NCBI RefSeq assembly: GCF_004683965.1
Contig: NZ_CP038436.1
Coordinates: 2,914,001 to 2,978,000 of the forward strand
Reading direction: 5' to 3'
DNA: 64,000 nt
From: Nocardioides seonyuensis
GTDB taxonomy: Bacteria > Actinomycetota > Actinomycetes > Propionibacteriales > Nocardioidaceae
The translations under genes and the position numbers were made by a program. Under the pieces are notes generated by a model, which saw only the letters and a list, made by a program, of their open reading frames with translations, ran no database searches and was not told the origin of the DNA. Shown piece after piece: positions 28,493-37,009 of this stretch. Every line of letters starts with the position of its first letter. Position 1 is the first letter of the stretch.

Positions 28493-29887
28493 ATGTTCGA
28501 AGGCCCGCATGACCCGCCTCCCGGATCTATGTGTGACGATCCAAGGGTGCTGCATGCGTTGAGCGTGGGGGCTTGGCGGTCGGCGGTGTCGGTGGCGCTG
28601 GAGTCGCCGAGCGGCCTGGATGACGCAGCGCGGGTGGACGCGATCCGCGCGCTGGAGGAAGCGGCGTGCGTCATCAGCGCGGCGCAGGCGGCGTTGGCGC
28701 GTGAGCTGGACGCCTCCCAACGTGCCGCGCAGGCCGAGGCAGGGGTTCCGGCGGCCCGGCGTGGTCTGGGGGTGGCCAAGCAGGTAGGGCTGGCGCGACG
28801 GGTCTCCCACGACCGCGGCGCCCGGCACCTGGGGTTGGCCAGGATCGTGGCCAGTGAGCTGCCGTGCACGTGGGCGGCCTGGCGGGCGGGCCGGATCGGT
28901 GAGTGGAAGGCCACGGTCATCGCCCGGGAGACCGCGTGCCTGAGCCTCGAGCACCGGCTCGAGGTCGATCGGCTCATCGCCGGTGACCCAGTCCGGGTCG
29001 AGGGCATGGGCGATCGTGAGCTGGCCGGGCTGTGTGCCGCGCACGCGGCACGGCTGGACGCGTCGTCAGTGACCGCGAGGCGGCGTCGCGCCGAGTCCGA
29101 GCGGCGGGTGACCTGCCGTCCCGCGCCCGACACCATGACCCACGTGAGCGCGCTCCTGCCGGTCAAGGACGGCGTCGCCGTCCACGCCGTCCTGACCCGC
29201 GCAGCCGTGCGCGCCCGTGCCGCGGGCGACGAGCGCACCCAGGGCCAGGTGATGGCAGACACCCTCGTCGCAGCGGTGCTGGCCCACGAGCAGCGCCATC
29301 AGACGACACAAGCACCGGCGCCCGGCGAGCCCCGCGCGGCCAGCTCGACCCGGGTCAACCTCAACGTGGTCATGAGCGACGCCGCGCTGTTCGGGACCAG
29401 CGAGGACCCCGCCCATCTGGTCGGCTTCGGCCCAATTCCCGCTGAGCTGGCCCGCGAGATCATCGCCGGCGCCTGTGCCCAGGGCGAGGAGCTCTGGCTG
29501 CGCCGCCTCTACGCCCACCCGCACACCGGTGAGCTGGCGAGCATGGACACCCGAGGCAGGTTCTTCCGCGGCAATCTGGCCAGGTTCATCCGGCTGCGCG
29601 ACCAGACCTGTCGTACGCCGTGGTGCGACGCCCCCATCAGACACGTCGACCACGCCCACCCCGACTCGACCGGTGGTCCAACCAGCGACGCCAACGGCCA
29701 AGGACTGTGCGAGGCCTGCAACCACGCCAAGGAGGCACCGGGTTGGCGGGCCAGACCGGGGCCGGAGGGGACCATCACGACCACCACGCCCACCGGCCAC
29801 AGACACACCAGCCGCCCACCCCCTGTCGCGACGATCAGACGGACCGACCTGCCGCCCCTACGGGTGGACTACATCCTCGCCGGCTGA
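28493..29887 (+). CDS. DUF222-HNH endonuclease family protein
   Basis: A 464-residue protein. The N-terminal two thirds are a DUF222 region (Ala/Arg-rich helices, VSHDRGARHLGLARIV, VNLNVVMSDAALFG). The C-terminal HNH nuclease motif lies in the CRTPWCDAPIRHVDHAHPDS and LCEACNHAKEAPGW segments, with paired cysteines for zinc. Such genes occur in many copies in actinobacterial genomes and resemble selfish or mobile nuclease genes; no terminal repeats or transposase are seen here. The ATG at 28493 is chosen over the GTG at 28463 because of the -10 spacing. It converges with the LuxR gene. Confidence 0.88.
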   Translation: MFEGPHDPPPGSMCDDPRVLHALSVGAWRSAVSVALESPSGLDDAARVDAIRALEEAACVISAAQAALARELDASQRAAQAEAGVPAARRGLGVAKQVGLARRVSHDRGARHLGLARIVASELPCTWAAWRAGRIGEWKATVIARETACLSLEHRLEVDRLIAGDPVRVEGMGDRELAGLCAAHAARLDASSVTARRRRAESERRVTCRPAPDTMTHVSALLPVKDGVAVHAVLTRAAVRARAAGDERTQGQVMADTLVAAVLAHEQRHQTTQAPAPGEPRAASSTRVNLNVVMSDAALFGTSEDPAHLVGFGPIPAELAREIIAGACAQGEELWLRRLYAHPHTGELASMDTRGRFFRGNLARFIRLRDQTCRTPWCDAPIRHVDHAHPDSTGGPTSDANGQGLCEACNHAKEAPGWRARPGPEGTITTTTPTGHRHTSRPPPVATIRRTDLPPLRVDYILAG

Positions 29888-29901
29888 CCCCCGGCGGGAG
29901 G

Positions 29902-32436
29902 TCACCCCTCTGAGGTGACCAGGACCGCGAGCTTGGCGCGGGTGTTGATGCCGAGCTTGCGGTAGATGTGGGTCAGGTGCGCGTCCACGGTGCGGGGTGA
30001 GACGAACAGCTCTTCCCCGATCTGACGGCTGGTGAGGCCGGTGGCGACTCGTTCGGCAACCTGGCGCTCGGCCGCGGTCAGCGCATCCAGCGGGGAGGGC
30101 GCACCGGAGGTCGCGCCATGGAACATCGCCGCGGCAAGAGCGGGTGCCTCCGGAGCGAGGTCGGCGCCGTCGAGCCAACCATCCGGGGGAGTGCGAGCGG
30201 GCTCCACCTTGAAGCGCGCCGCGTATCCCCAGGCAGCCGCGAGTCGCGGCGCGCGGATGGCTGCAGCCACGGCGGCCAGACTCCTGGCGTCGCGCTGGGC
30301 GCGGGCCTGGGTGACGGACGCGAGGCCGTCGATCGCATCGGCCGCGCGCAGGGGCATCGGCATCTGCGCTGCCTGCTCGAGGGCATGGAGGAACGTGGTG
30401 GCCGCCTGCTCGTGATCACCCTGCGCGAGCAGCGCACGCCCCAGCAGGAGTCGCGCCTCGACCGCGTCGCGTCCCAGGCGCGCGGAGTCGGCCAGGGCCA
30501 CGACGTCGGCGGCCAGGCCTGCGGCCCGCTTGGCGTCCCCGGCAGCGAAGAGCTCGCGGGCGTCCTGTGCCAGCACGGGCAGTCGCACGGCCCACGGCAG
30601 GGACTCCGTGTTGACGTCGCGGCATCGCCAGCTCGGATCCAGCCCACGCAGCATCGTCTCCGCCAAGAGGCAGACACGGTCCTCGGCGAGCTCGGTCGCC
30701 TCGGCGACCACGGCCTTCGTCGCGGCCGTCGCCTCGGTGACCCGGCCCTGCTCGAGGGCGATCCGGGCGAGCAGGGTGCGCGCAGACAGGGCGATCCAGC
30801 GCTCGTCGTTGGGGTGGGTGCCGGGCATGGCCTCGTTCGCCACTGCCGAGGCCTCGGCGAAGCGTCCCCAGGAGACGTAGCTGTCGGCGAGGGTGCGCAG
30901 CGCCTGGCGCGTCACGGCGCCGTGGGGGTCGAGGTCGATCGCACGACGCGCCTCGCTCTCGGCGGCGCGAAGATCTCCGGCGTCCAGGTGCATCTCGGCG
31001 CGGATGGACGCGGTCTTGGCGAGCTGCTCGTCCGGCAGCTCGGCGTGGACGGCGTGCTCGTCGGCCCGGTCGAGCAGCCAGAGTCCTTCATAGGTGCCGC
31101 GGACCTCAGAGGCCGCGATGCCGGCCCGGCGTGCCACCTGGGCGCCGATCGCAGGAGGCCCGTCGCCGCTGTCGAGGGCCGCCTCGAGCACCTCCAGCGC
31201 CTCTCGGGCGCGCATGGAGGTGTAGAGCGAGGAGAAGATGCGGTTGGCAATGGAGTAGCCCTCGGCCCGCGTCTCGTCACGCTCGCAGGCGAGGAGGACG
31301 GCCGAGCGCATCGCGGGAAGGTCGGTGAGCCAGGCGGCGTCGGCAGCGCCGAAATTGTCGTGCTGCGGTGCGACCTGCTCGGCCCAGATGAGCAGGCCCC
31401 GCACGATGTGCTCGGCGTCGCTTCCCGGGGCTTCCGAGGGGTCGTCGGACTCGGCGGCCGCCAAGGTGCGGACGTGGCTGCGGATGGGGGAGAGCATGTC
31501 GAAGCGACCGTCGGGCAGCACCTCGACCAGGCTGCGGCGGACCAGGGTGCCGAGCAGGCTGGTCGTCTGCGCCACGGTGCCACCGGAGACGGCCGCGAGG
31601 ACGGCCGGGCCGACCGCGACGTCGAGCAGCGACATGCGGCGCAGGAGCCGACGCTGGTCGCGGTCGAGGAGCTCGTAGGCGGAGTTGACCGCCTGGGCCA
31701 GCGTGTCGGCGGCGACGGCGTTGCCCAGCCCGACCAGGGCGCACTGGACGGCCATCTGCTCGATCAGGAGCGGCAGGCCGCCTGTCGCGACGAGCAGCCT
31801 GCGCACGTCCACGGACTGGGTGTCGAGGTCGACGGGGTGGCCCCCCGCGGCCCGGACACGGTCGAGGAACAGGTCGACGGCAGGCCCTGACAGCGGGGAG
31901 CGCGGGGTCGGCACGGGGAGCGGTCCGATCCGCACCACGCGCTCCGCGGGATCGCCGGCTCCGGCGAGCGAGGTCACGACGATCCGGGCGTCCATGGTCG
32001 AGCCGAGCACGTCGGTGATCGCCGGCCCTGCTGCTGTGGCGTCGAGGTCGAGGCCGTCGAGCACCACCAGGCAGTCGCGCCCGTCGAGAGCGCGGCTCAG
32101 CGCGCCGACCAAGGTGTCACCGGGGGCCATCTCGGCATCGAGGGCGGCCATGCAGCCCATCAGGACTCCGTCGAGGGTGCGCAGGTGTCGCGCGTCGACC
32201 CATGCGGTGTTGGCGTGGGCGCGGGTCGCATGGCGCGCCAGGAGGGACTTCCCGCACCCGGGAGGCCCGACGATGCTCACCCAACGCGACTCCTCGAGCG
32301 CGGAGGCGAGGGCACTCTGCGCTTGATCTCGTCCCAAGCACGGGGTCAGCACGCCGTGAATGTACCGCTCTACGCATTCGAAATACGTAGGACTACCGAT
32401 GTCATGGACGTCGGCACGCGGCAGAGTCATGTCCAC
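29902..32436 (-). CDS. Large LuxR-family ATP-binding regulator
   Basis: An 844-residue regulator of the LAL/MalT-like type. Residues about 35-330 form an AAA/STAND ATPase with the P-loop VGPPGCGKSLLARH (56-69) and a DCLVVLDGLDLD Walker B. Residues about 340-760 are TPR-like helical repeats, Ala- and Glu-rich. The C-terminus is a LuxR HTH (LTAAERQVAERVATGLTSRQIG, SPRTVDAHLTHIYRKL). These proteins sense a ligand through the repeat region and activate when ATP-bound. The gene is divergent from an unknown membrane protein gene across 141 bp that contain a striking palindrome, the most likely target. The GTG at 32436 is used; an ATG lies at 32430. Confidence 0.88.
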   Translation of the reverse strand: MDMTLPRADVHDIGSPTYFECVERYIHGVLTPCLGRDQAQSALASALEESRWVSIVGPPGCGKSLLARHATRAHANTAWVDARHLRTLDGVLMGCMAALDAEMAPGDTLVGALSRALDGRDCLVVLDGLDLDATAAGPAITDVLGSTMDARIVVTSLAGAGDPAERVVRIGPLPVPTPRSPLSGPAVDLFLDRVRAAGGHPVDLDTQSVDVRRLLVATGGLPLLIEQMAVQCALVGLGNAVAADTLAQAVNSAYELLDRDQRRLLRRMSLLDVAVGPAVLAAVSGGTVAQTTSLLGTLVRRSLVEVLPDGRFDMLSPIRSHVRTLAAAESDDPSEAPGSDAEHIVRGLLIWAEQVAPQHDNFGAADAAWLTDLPAMRSAVLLACERDETRAEGYSIANRIFSSLYTSMRAREALEVLEAALDSGDGPPAIGAQVARRAGIAASEVRGTYEGLWLLDRADEHAVHAELPDEQLAKTASIRAEMHLDAGDLRAAESEARRAIDLDPHGAVTRQALRTLADSYVSWGRFAEASAVANEAMPGTHPNDERWIALSARTLLARIALEQGRVTEATAATKAVVAEATELAEDRVCLLAETMLRGLDPSWRCRDVNTESLPWAVRLPVLAQDARELFAAGDAKRAAGLAADVVALADSARLGRDAVEARLLLGRALLAQGDHEQAATTFLHALEQAAQMPMPLRAADAIDGLASVTQARAQRDARSLAAVAAAIRAPRLAAAWGYAARFKVEPARTPPDGWLDGADLAPEAPALAAAMFHGATSGAPSPLDALTAAERQVAERVATGLTSRQIGEELFVSPRTVDAHLTHIYRKLGINTRAKLAVLVTSEG

Positions 32437-32489
32437 GCCGAGCGCGGCTGGACCCTACAGGGGTGGGCCCAGACGCCAGGCCACTTCGC

Positions 32490-32533
32490 AGAGCGGATCG
32501 TGGATCTTCGGGGGTTGATCCACGATCCGCTCT
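32490..32533. promoter_or_regulatory. 17-bp perfect inverted repeat in a divergent promoter region
   Basis: Arms 32490-32506 and 32517-32533 are perfect reverse complements around a 10-bp spacer. Each arm holds two GGATC blocks 7 bp apart, so the site reads GGATCgtGGATC-N10-GATCCacGATCC. It lies between divergent starts with no upstream gene to terminate, and just upstream of the -35 region of the 32578 gene. A multi-dimer operator is more likely than a terminator. Confidence 0.6.
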
Positions 32534-32565
32534 TCTGCGTCGTCCTGCCCCTCCCGGACGGGCCG

Positions 32566-32571
32566 TAGGCT
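32566..32571 (+). promoter_or_regulatory. Leaderless-type -10 for the 32578 gene
   Basis: TAGGCT ends 6 bases before the ATG at 32578. No ribosome site is present. Confidence 0.5.
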
Positions 32572-32577
32572 GGGCGC

Positions 32578-33348
32578 ATGGAACTGGTGGTGCTGCTGGC
32601 CGTGCTCGGCGGCCTGGTCGCGGTCGCCGTGGCTGCGGGACGGTCGAGCAAGAGCCGTGAGGAGGCCCGGCGTCAGGCCGAGCTCGCGCCGGTCAAGCGA
32701 CTGGCCCAGGAGGACGTCACCGCTCTCGGCGTCGAGCTACAGGACCTCGACCTCGACGTGATGGGCACCGAGCTCGAGCCGGGCGCCAACGCCGACTACC
32801 AACGCGCCCTGGACGCCTACGAGGCCGCCAAGGTCGCTGCTGACCAGCTCGCTCGCCCCGACGAGGTACGGCACGTCACCGAGATCCTGGAGGACGGGCG
32901 CTACGCCATGGCGTGCGTCCGCGCCCGTGTCGCGGGGCAGCCCCTCCCGCAGCGACGGCCGCCGTGCTTCTTCGACCCGCGCCACGGCATGTCCGTCGCT
33001 GACGTTCCGTGGACGCCTCCGGGCGGCACCAGCCGGGACGTCCCGGCATGCGCCCTCGACGTCGAGCGCGTCCGTGCCGGCGCCGAGCCCGACATTCGCA
33101 AGGTGATGGTCGGCTCCCGCCGCGTTCCCTACTGGCAGGGTGGGCGCGCCTACCAGCCCTACGCGCAGGGCTACTTCGGCGGCTTCGGGCCGATGGACTG
33201 GATGTTCATGGGCATGCTCTTCGGGGGTGGCTTCGACGGCCTGGGCGAGGGCATCGGGGCGATCGGCGAGGGGATCGGAGACCTCTTCGGAGGCATCGGC
33301 GACGGCATCGGCAACATGTTCGACGGATTCGACGGATTCGACTTCTGA
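32578..33348 (+). CDS. Unknown protein: N-terminal membrane anchor, glycine/acid-rich C-terminus
   Basis: A 256-residue protein I do not recognise. A single hydrophobic helix (ELVVLLAVLGGLVAVAVAA, 2-20) is followed by a coiled, charged region (about 25-120), a central part with CFFDPRHGMSV and an aromatic stretch. The last 60 residues are dominated by Gly, Phe, Met, Ile and Asp with repeats of the GxGIGxxxGGIGDGIG and FDGFDGFDF type. The tail resembles an amphipathic or self-associating segment. The transcript looks leaderless and lies beside a large palindrome and a LuxR-type regulator. Two bases separate it from the hydrolase gene, so they are likely one operon. Confidence 0.7.
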   Translation: MELVVLLAVLGGLVAVAVAAGRSSKSREEARRQAELAPVKRLAQEDVTALGVELQDLDLDVMGTELEPGANADYQRALDAYEAAKVAADQLARPDEVRHVTEILEDGRYAMACVRARVAGQPLPQRRPPCFFDPRHGMSVADVPWTPPGGTSRDVPACALDVERVRAGAEPDIRKVMVGSRRVPYWQGGRAYQPYAQGYFGGFGPMDWMFMGMLFGGGFDGLGEGIGAIGEGIGDLFGGIGDGIGNMFDGFDGFDF

Positions 33349-33350
33349 TC

Positions 33351-34139
33351 GTGGCGTCCACCTCAGAGCCACTGCACACCACCGAGCTCGGCGACGCCGG
33401 CGCTCGCGTGGTCTTCTGCCACGGCCTGTTCGGGCAGGGCAAGAACTGGACCCAGATCGGCAAGGCCCTCGCGCAGGACCACCGGGTGACCCTCGTCGAC
33501 ATGCCGGACCACGGCCGCTCGCCGTGGTCGGCGGAGTTCGACTTCGTCGACGCTGCCGACCAGGTCGCCGGCCTCCTCTCGGCCGACGACCCGGTGGTGC
33601 TGGTGGGGCACTCCCTCGGAGGCAAGGTCGCGATGATCGTGGCGCTGCGCCACCCCGAGCTCGTGGAGCGGTTGTGCGTGGTCGACGTGTCCCCGGTCGC
33701 CTACGCCCACAGCGAGGAGTTCCGGAACTACATGGACGCCATGCTCGAGGTGGCAGGCGCCCCGGCGGGGAGCCGCAGCGAGGTCGACGAGGCGCTCCGC
33801 CCTGCGGTGCCCAACGCCACCGTGCGCGCGTTCCTGATGCAGAACCTCCACCGTGACGGCGACCGCTGGGCGTGGCGACCCAATCTCGAGCTGCTGAGGC
33901 GTGACCTCGCCGAGCTGAGCGACTGGCCGGCAGAGGAGGTCGCCGGGCTGCCGTCGTACGACGGTGCGGTGCTGTGGGTCGCGGGCGCGAGGTCGCACTA
34001 CGTCACCGACGAGTACACCCCGGCCATGGAGGCGCTCTTCCCGCGCGTGCGCAGGGTGACCATCAAGGACGCGGGGCACTGGGTGCACAGCGAGCAGCCC
34101 GAGGTCTTCATCGAGGTGCTGCGGCGCTTCGCCGACTGA
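33351..34139 (+). CDS. Alpha/beta-hydrolase fold enzyme
   Basis: A 262-residue hydrolase. RVVFCHGLFGQGKNW holds the oxyanion-hole HG; VVLVGHSLGGKVAM carries the nucleophilic serine in GHSLGG; the acid lies in the GARSHYVTDEYTP region; and the catalytic histidine is in DAGHWVHSEQPE. The layout resembles YbfF-type esterases. Substrate unknown. The GTG at 33351 is chosen because it gives a compact fold start 2 bp after the upstream stop. Confidence 0.88.
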   Translation: MASTSEPLHTTELGDAGARVVFCHGLFGQGKNWTQIGKALAQDHRVTLVDMPDHGRSPWSAEFDFVDAADQVAGLLSADDPVVLVGHSLGGKVAMIVALRHPELVERLCVVDVSPVAYAHSEEFRNYMDAMLEVAGAPAGSRSEVDEALRPAVPNATVRAFLMQNLHRDGDRWAWRPNLELLRRDLAELSDWPAEEVAGLPSYDGAVLWVAGARSHYVTDEYTPAMEALFPRVRRVTIKDAGHWVHSEQPEVFIEVLRRFAD

Positions 34140-34143
34140 TCCC

Positions 34144-34680
34144 TCAGCCGCGCTGGCGAGCGCGGTAGGCCGCCACCGCTTCGCGGTTGCCACAGGTGGT
34201 GGAGCAGAACCGTCGAGAACGGTTGCGGGAGAGGTCGAGCACGACGTCGTCGCAGTCGTCGGCGGCGCAGGTGCCCAGTCGGCTCATCTCGTCGAGACGG
34301 ACGACGTCGACCATGGCCATCGCCGTCTCCACCAGGATCCGGTCGGCCAAGGGGCGGTCCTGGTCGATGGCGTGGAGGTGCCAGTCCCACGAGTCGTGGC
34401 GCATGAGCCTCGGGACGGCCCTGGCCTCGGCGAGCATGGCGTTGACCAGGGCCACGGCCTCGTCGCGCTCAGCGGTGAGGAGCTCCCGGAGACGAGGGCG
34501 GAGACGACGAACCTCGTCGAGCTCGGAGTCGGAGGCGTCGATGCGCCCGGTGTAGGCCCATTCCTCGAGGAACGCGGTCAGGTCGGCCACCGAGCCCAGC
34601 GGCTCGCCGGGCTCGTCACCGGAGTTGACGAGGCTGACCGCAGCCAGCAGCGCCGCATCGGTGTCATGGGTGAAAACCAT
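34144..34680 (-). CDS. CGNR zinc-finger (ABATE-domain) transcriptional regulator
   Basis: A 178-residue protein with an N-terminal ABATE/DUF1470-type ligand-binding region (about 1-125) and a C-terminal zinc finger (C-x4-C ... FCSTTCGNREAVAAYRARQR) containing the diagnostic CGNR. Such proteins are putative stress or metabolite-responsive regulators. It is divergent from an EamA exporter gene, with a shared control region of about 40 bp that holds repeated TCATGGGT elements, an arrangement typical of an autoregulated repressor and its target transporter. It converges with the hydrolase gene 4 bp away. Confidence 0.87.
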   Translation of the reverse strand: MVFTHDTDAALLAAVSLVNSGDEPGEPLGSVADLTAFLEEWAYTGRIDASDSELDEVRRLRPRLRELLTAERDEAVALVNAMLAEARAVPRLMRHDSWDWHLHAIDQDRPLADRILVETAMAMVDVVRLDEMSRLGTCAADDCDDVVLDLSRNRSRRFCSTTCGNREAVAAYRARQRG

Positions 34681-34740
34681 GTTGACACGTTACACCCGCC
34701 CGCGTAGCGTCATGGGTGTGACGACGATGACCCATGACAC
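34661..34740. promoter_or_regulatory. EamA promoter and putative CGNR operator
   Basis: TTGACA (34682-34687), a 17-bp spacer and TAGCGT (34705-34710) form a near-consensus promoter whose start would fall on the GTG at 34718. Around it, TCATGGGT occurs at 34664-34671 and 34710-34717 and inverted at 34730-34737; GTGTCATGGGT (34661-34671) and ACCCATGACAC (34730-34740) are perfect 11-bp inverted repeats inside the two divergent coding starts. Confidence 0.6.
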
Positions 34741-35719
34741 GGCGCGCGGCGCGCGCACGGGACAGGGACTGGCCCTCGCGTTGGTCTCCGCCACCGCCTT
34801 CGGCATGTCAGGCACCCTGGCCAGGGGACTGCTCGACTCCGGGTGGACGGCCGGCGCGGCCGTGTCGGTGCGCATCGGGCTGGCGGCCGTCGTGCTGCTG
34901 GTCCCCGGTCTCCTCGCCGTGCGGGGCCGCTGGCACCTGCTGCGGGACAACGTCGCCACCGTCGTCGCCTACGGCGTGGCCGCCGTCGCTGGCGCGCAGC
35001 TCTGCTACTTCTACGCCGTCACCCACCTCCAGGTCAGCGTCGCGCTGCTGATCGAGTACACCGCCCCGGTCGCGGTCGTCGTGTGGCTGTGGCTGCGCCA
35101 CGGACACCGACCGAACCGGCTCACCCTCGCCGGCGCTGCGCTCTCGATGCTGGGCCTCGCCCTCGTGCTCGACCTCGTGTCAGGTGCCGAGCTCGAGGTC
35201 GTCGGCGTGCTGTGGGCGCTCGGCGCGATGGTCGGAGCGGCCACCTACTTCGTGATCAGCGCCGACGAGGACAGCGGCCTGCCCGGGATCTCCCTGGCCG
35301 CCGGCGGCCTGGTCGTCGGTGGAGTGGTGCTGGGCGCCGCTGGCCTCCTGGGCGTGCTGCCGATGGACGCGAGCACGAACGACGCCGTCTACGACGGCAG
35401 GCACGTCCCGTGGTGGCTCCCCGTCCTCGCGTTGGGCCTGGTGACGGCAGCGGTCGCCTACGTCACAGGCATCGCGGCCAGCCGGCGCCTCGGGCCCCGG
35501 CTCGCGTCGTTCGTCGCGCTGACCGAGGTGCTGATGGCGGTCGTCTTCGCGTGGCTGATCCTCGACGAGCTGCCCCGCGGCGTGCAGCTGGCCGGCGGCC
35601 TTCTCGTGCTGGCAGGGGTCGTCCTCGTCAAGCTGGGTGAGGGCGGGGATGCCCACCTGACCGTGGAGCCCTTGCCGGACCCGCTCGAGCTGAACGTCAG
35701 CGGGCGTCCTGGCGCTTGA
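34718..35719 (+). CDS. EamA-family (DMT) transporter
   Basis: A 333-residue membrane protein with ten predicted helices in two EamA repeats (first about 10-150, second about 160-310). Signatures are ALVSATAFGMSGTLARGLLDSGW, QLCYFYAVTHLQVSVALLIEYTAPV and the repeat-2 ALTEVLMAVVFAWLILDELP. It probably exports a small metabolite such as an amino acid or drug. The GTG at 34718 is chosen from the promoter spacing; an ATG at 34712 is in frame. The last 23 bp overlap the convergent permease gene. Confidence 0.88.
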   Translation: MTTMTHDTARGARTGQGLALALVSATAFGMSGTLARGLLDSGWTAGAAVSVRIGLAAVVLLVPGLLAVRGRWHLLRDNVATVVAYGVAAVAGAQLCYFYAVTHLQVSVALLIEYTAPVAVVVWLWLRHGHRPNRLTLAGAALSMLGLALVLDLVSGAELEVVGVLWALGAMVGAATYFVISADEDSGLPGISLAAGGLVVGGVVLGAAGLLGVLPMDASTNDAVYDGRHVPWWLPVLALGLVTAAVAYVTGIAASRRLGPRLASFVALTEVLMAVVFAWLILDELPRGVQLAGGLLVLAGVVLVKLGEGGDAHLTVEPLPDPLELNVSGRPGA

Positions 35720-37004
35720 GGAACACCTCGCGGTGAAGCAGCAGCAGCGCCGCCGCCACCGGGACGGCCAGCAGGGCTCCGACGATGCCCATCATGGCGC
35801 CACCCACCAACGCCGCCACGACCGTCATCGAACCGGGGATGTCGACGGAGCGCTGCATGATGCGGGGGTAGATGAAGTAGGACTCGATCTGCTGGTAGGC
35901 CAGGTAGTAGGCCAGCGCCACGAGAGCGACAGTGGGTGACACGGTGAGCGCCAGCAACGTCATGATGGCCCCCGAGACGAAGGCGCCCACGACCGGGATC
36001 AGCGACAGCAGCCCGACGATGAAGGCCAGCGCGAAGGCGTAGTCGCCGAGTCCGACGACGAAGCTGAAGACCAGGGTGCTGATCCCGGCGAAGATCGCGA
36101 CCAGGAACGCCCCCGCGACGTAGGCCCCGGTGGAGCGGATGATCTTGTCGCCCAGCTCGCTGACGCGCGGACGACGGGAGGCGGGCGCGAGGGAGTAGGC
36201 GGCGTGCTTGATGCTGGGCAGCGAGACGAGGAAGTAGATCATCAGGACGAGGACGATCAGCGTGTTGGCGACCGTCGAGAGCACTGCCAGCCCCACACCC
36301 AGTGCGCCACCGAACACCCGCTGGCCGAAGTCGCCGTCCTGGACGTAGTCACGGACCTTGTCGAGGACGTCGTACTTGGTGTCGAGCTCCTGGATGCGCT
36401 TGTTCTGCTCGAGGTCGTCGAGCCACCCGGGGGCGTTGCTGGTGATCAACGCGATCTGGTCGCCGATGACCGGTGCCACGGCCCCGACGAACATGGCGAG
36501 CACCCCGAGCACGACGGCCAGGACGCCGAGGACGGCGAGCCCACGCCGAACGCCCCGCTTCATGAACGCCTCGACCACCGGGTTGAGGCCGATGGCGAGG
36601 AACATCGCCATGACGAGCAGGATCAGGATCGAGGAGATGCTGAAGATCTGCTCGGTCAGGAACAGCGCCACGAGAGCGCCCAGGGCGCCGAAGAAACCGA
36701 TGTTGAAGGGGGAGTGGCGAAGCAGCGGCGACCCGGAGGAGACACGCGTCGTGTCGGGCGTGACGTCGGCGTAGGGAGGATCGTCGTCGACCACCAGGGC
36801 GGTGGCATCGTCGATCTGGTGGGCGATCTCCGCGGAGGAGTCGGCGGCGTCGCGGGCCTCGGCGGCGGCCTCGTCGGCGCGATCGGCGGCCTCGTCAGCG
36901 GCCTCCGCCGCCTCCTGGGCAACCCCGGCGTGCTCCTCGACCGCCTCGGCGGGGGTCTTCTCGGAGGTCTTGGTGGCCAGGCGCGGCTGACGGAGCCGCG
37001 TCAA
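35697..37004 (-). CDS. AI-2E family (PerM-like) permease
   Basis: A 435-residue membrane protein. The N-terminal 90 residues are soluble and Ala/Glu/Asp-rich with heptad-like spacing (EAADEAADRADEAAAEARDA). Eight helices follow, including the family segments AIGLNPVVEAFMKRGVRRG, YFLVSLPSIKHAA, LSLIPVVGAFVSG, YLAYQQIESYFIYPRIM and VVAALVGGAMMGIVGALLAVP. Members export signalling molecules or ions; substrate unknown. The best start is a TTG at 37004, 5 bp after the upstream coiled-coil gene; no better ATG or GTG precedes the membrane domain. Confidence 0.87.
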   Translation of the reverse strand: MTRLRQPRLATKTSEKTPAEAVEEHAGVAQEAAEAADEAADRADEAAAEARDAADSSAEIAHQIDDATALVVDDDPPYADVTPDTTRVSSGSPLLRHSPFNIGFFGALGALVALFLTEQIFSISSILILLVMAMFLAIGLNPVVEAFMKRGVRRGLAVLGVLAVVLGVLAMFVGAVAPVIGDQIALITSNAPGWLDDLEQNKRIQELDTKYDVLDKVRDYVQDGDFGQRVFGGALGVGLAVLSTVANTLIVLVLMIYFLVSLPSIKHAAYSLAPASRRPRVSELGDKIIRSTGAYVAGAFLVAIFAGISTLVFSFVVGLGDYAFALAFIVGLLSLIPVVGAFVSGAIMTLLALTVSPTVALVALAYYLAYQQIESYFIYPRIMQRSVDIPGSMTVVAALVGGAMMGIVGALLAVPVAAALLLLHREVFLKRQDAR

Positions 37005-37009
37005 CCAGC

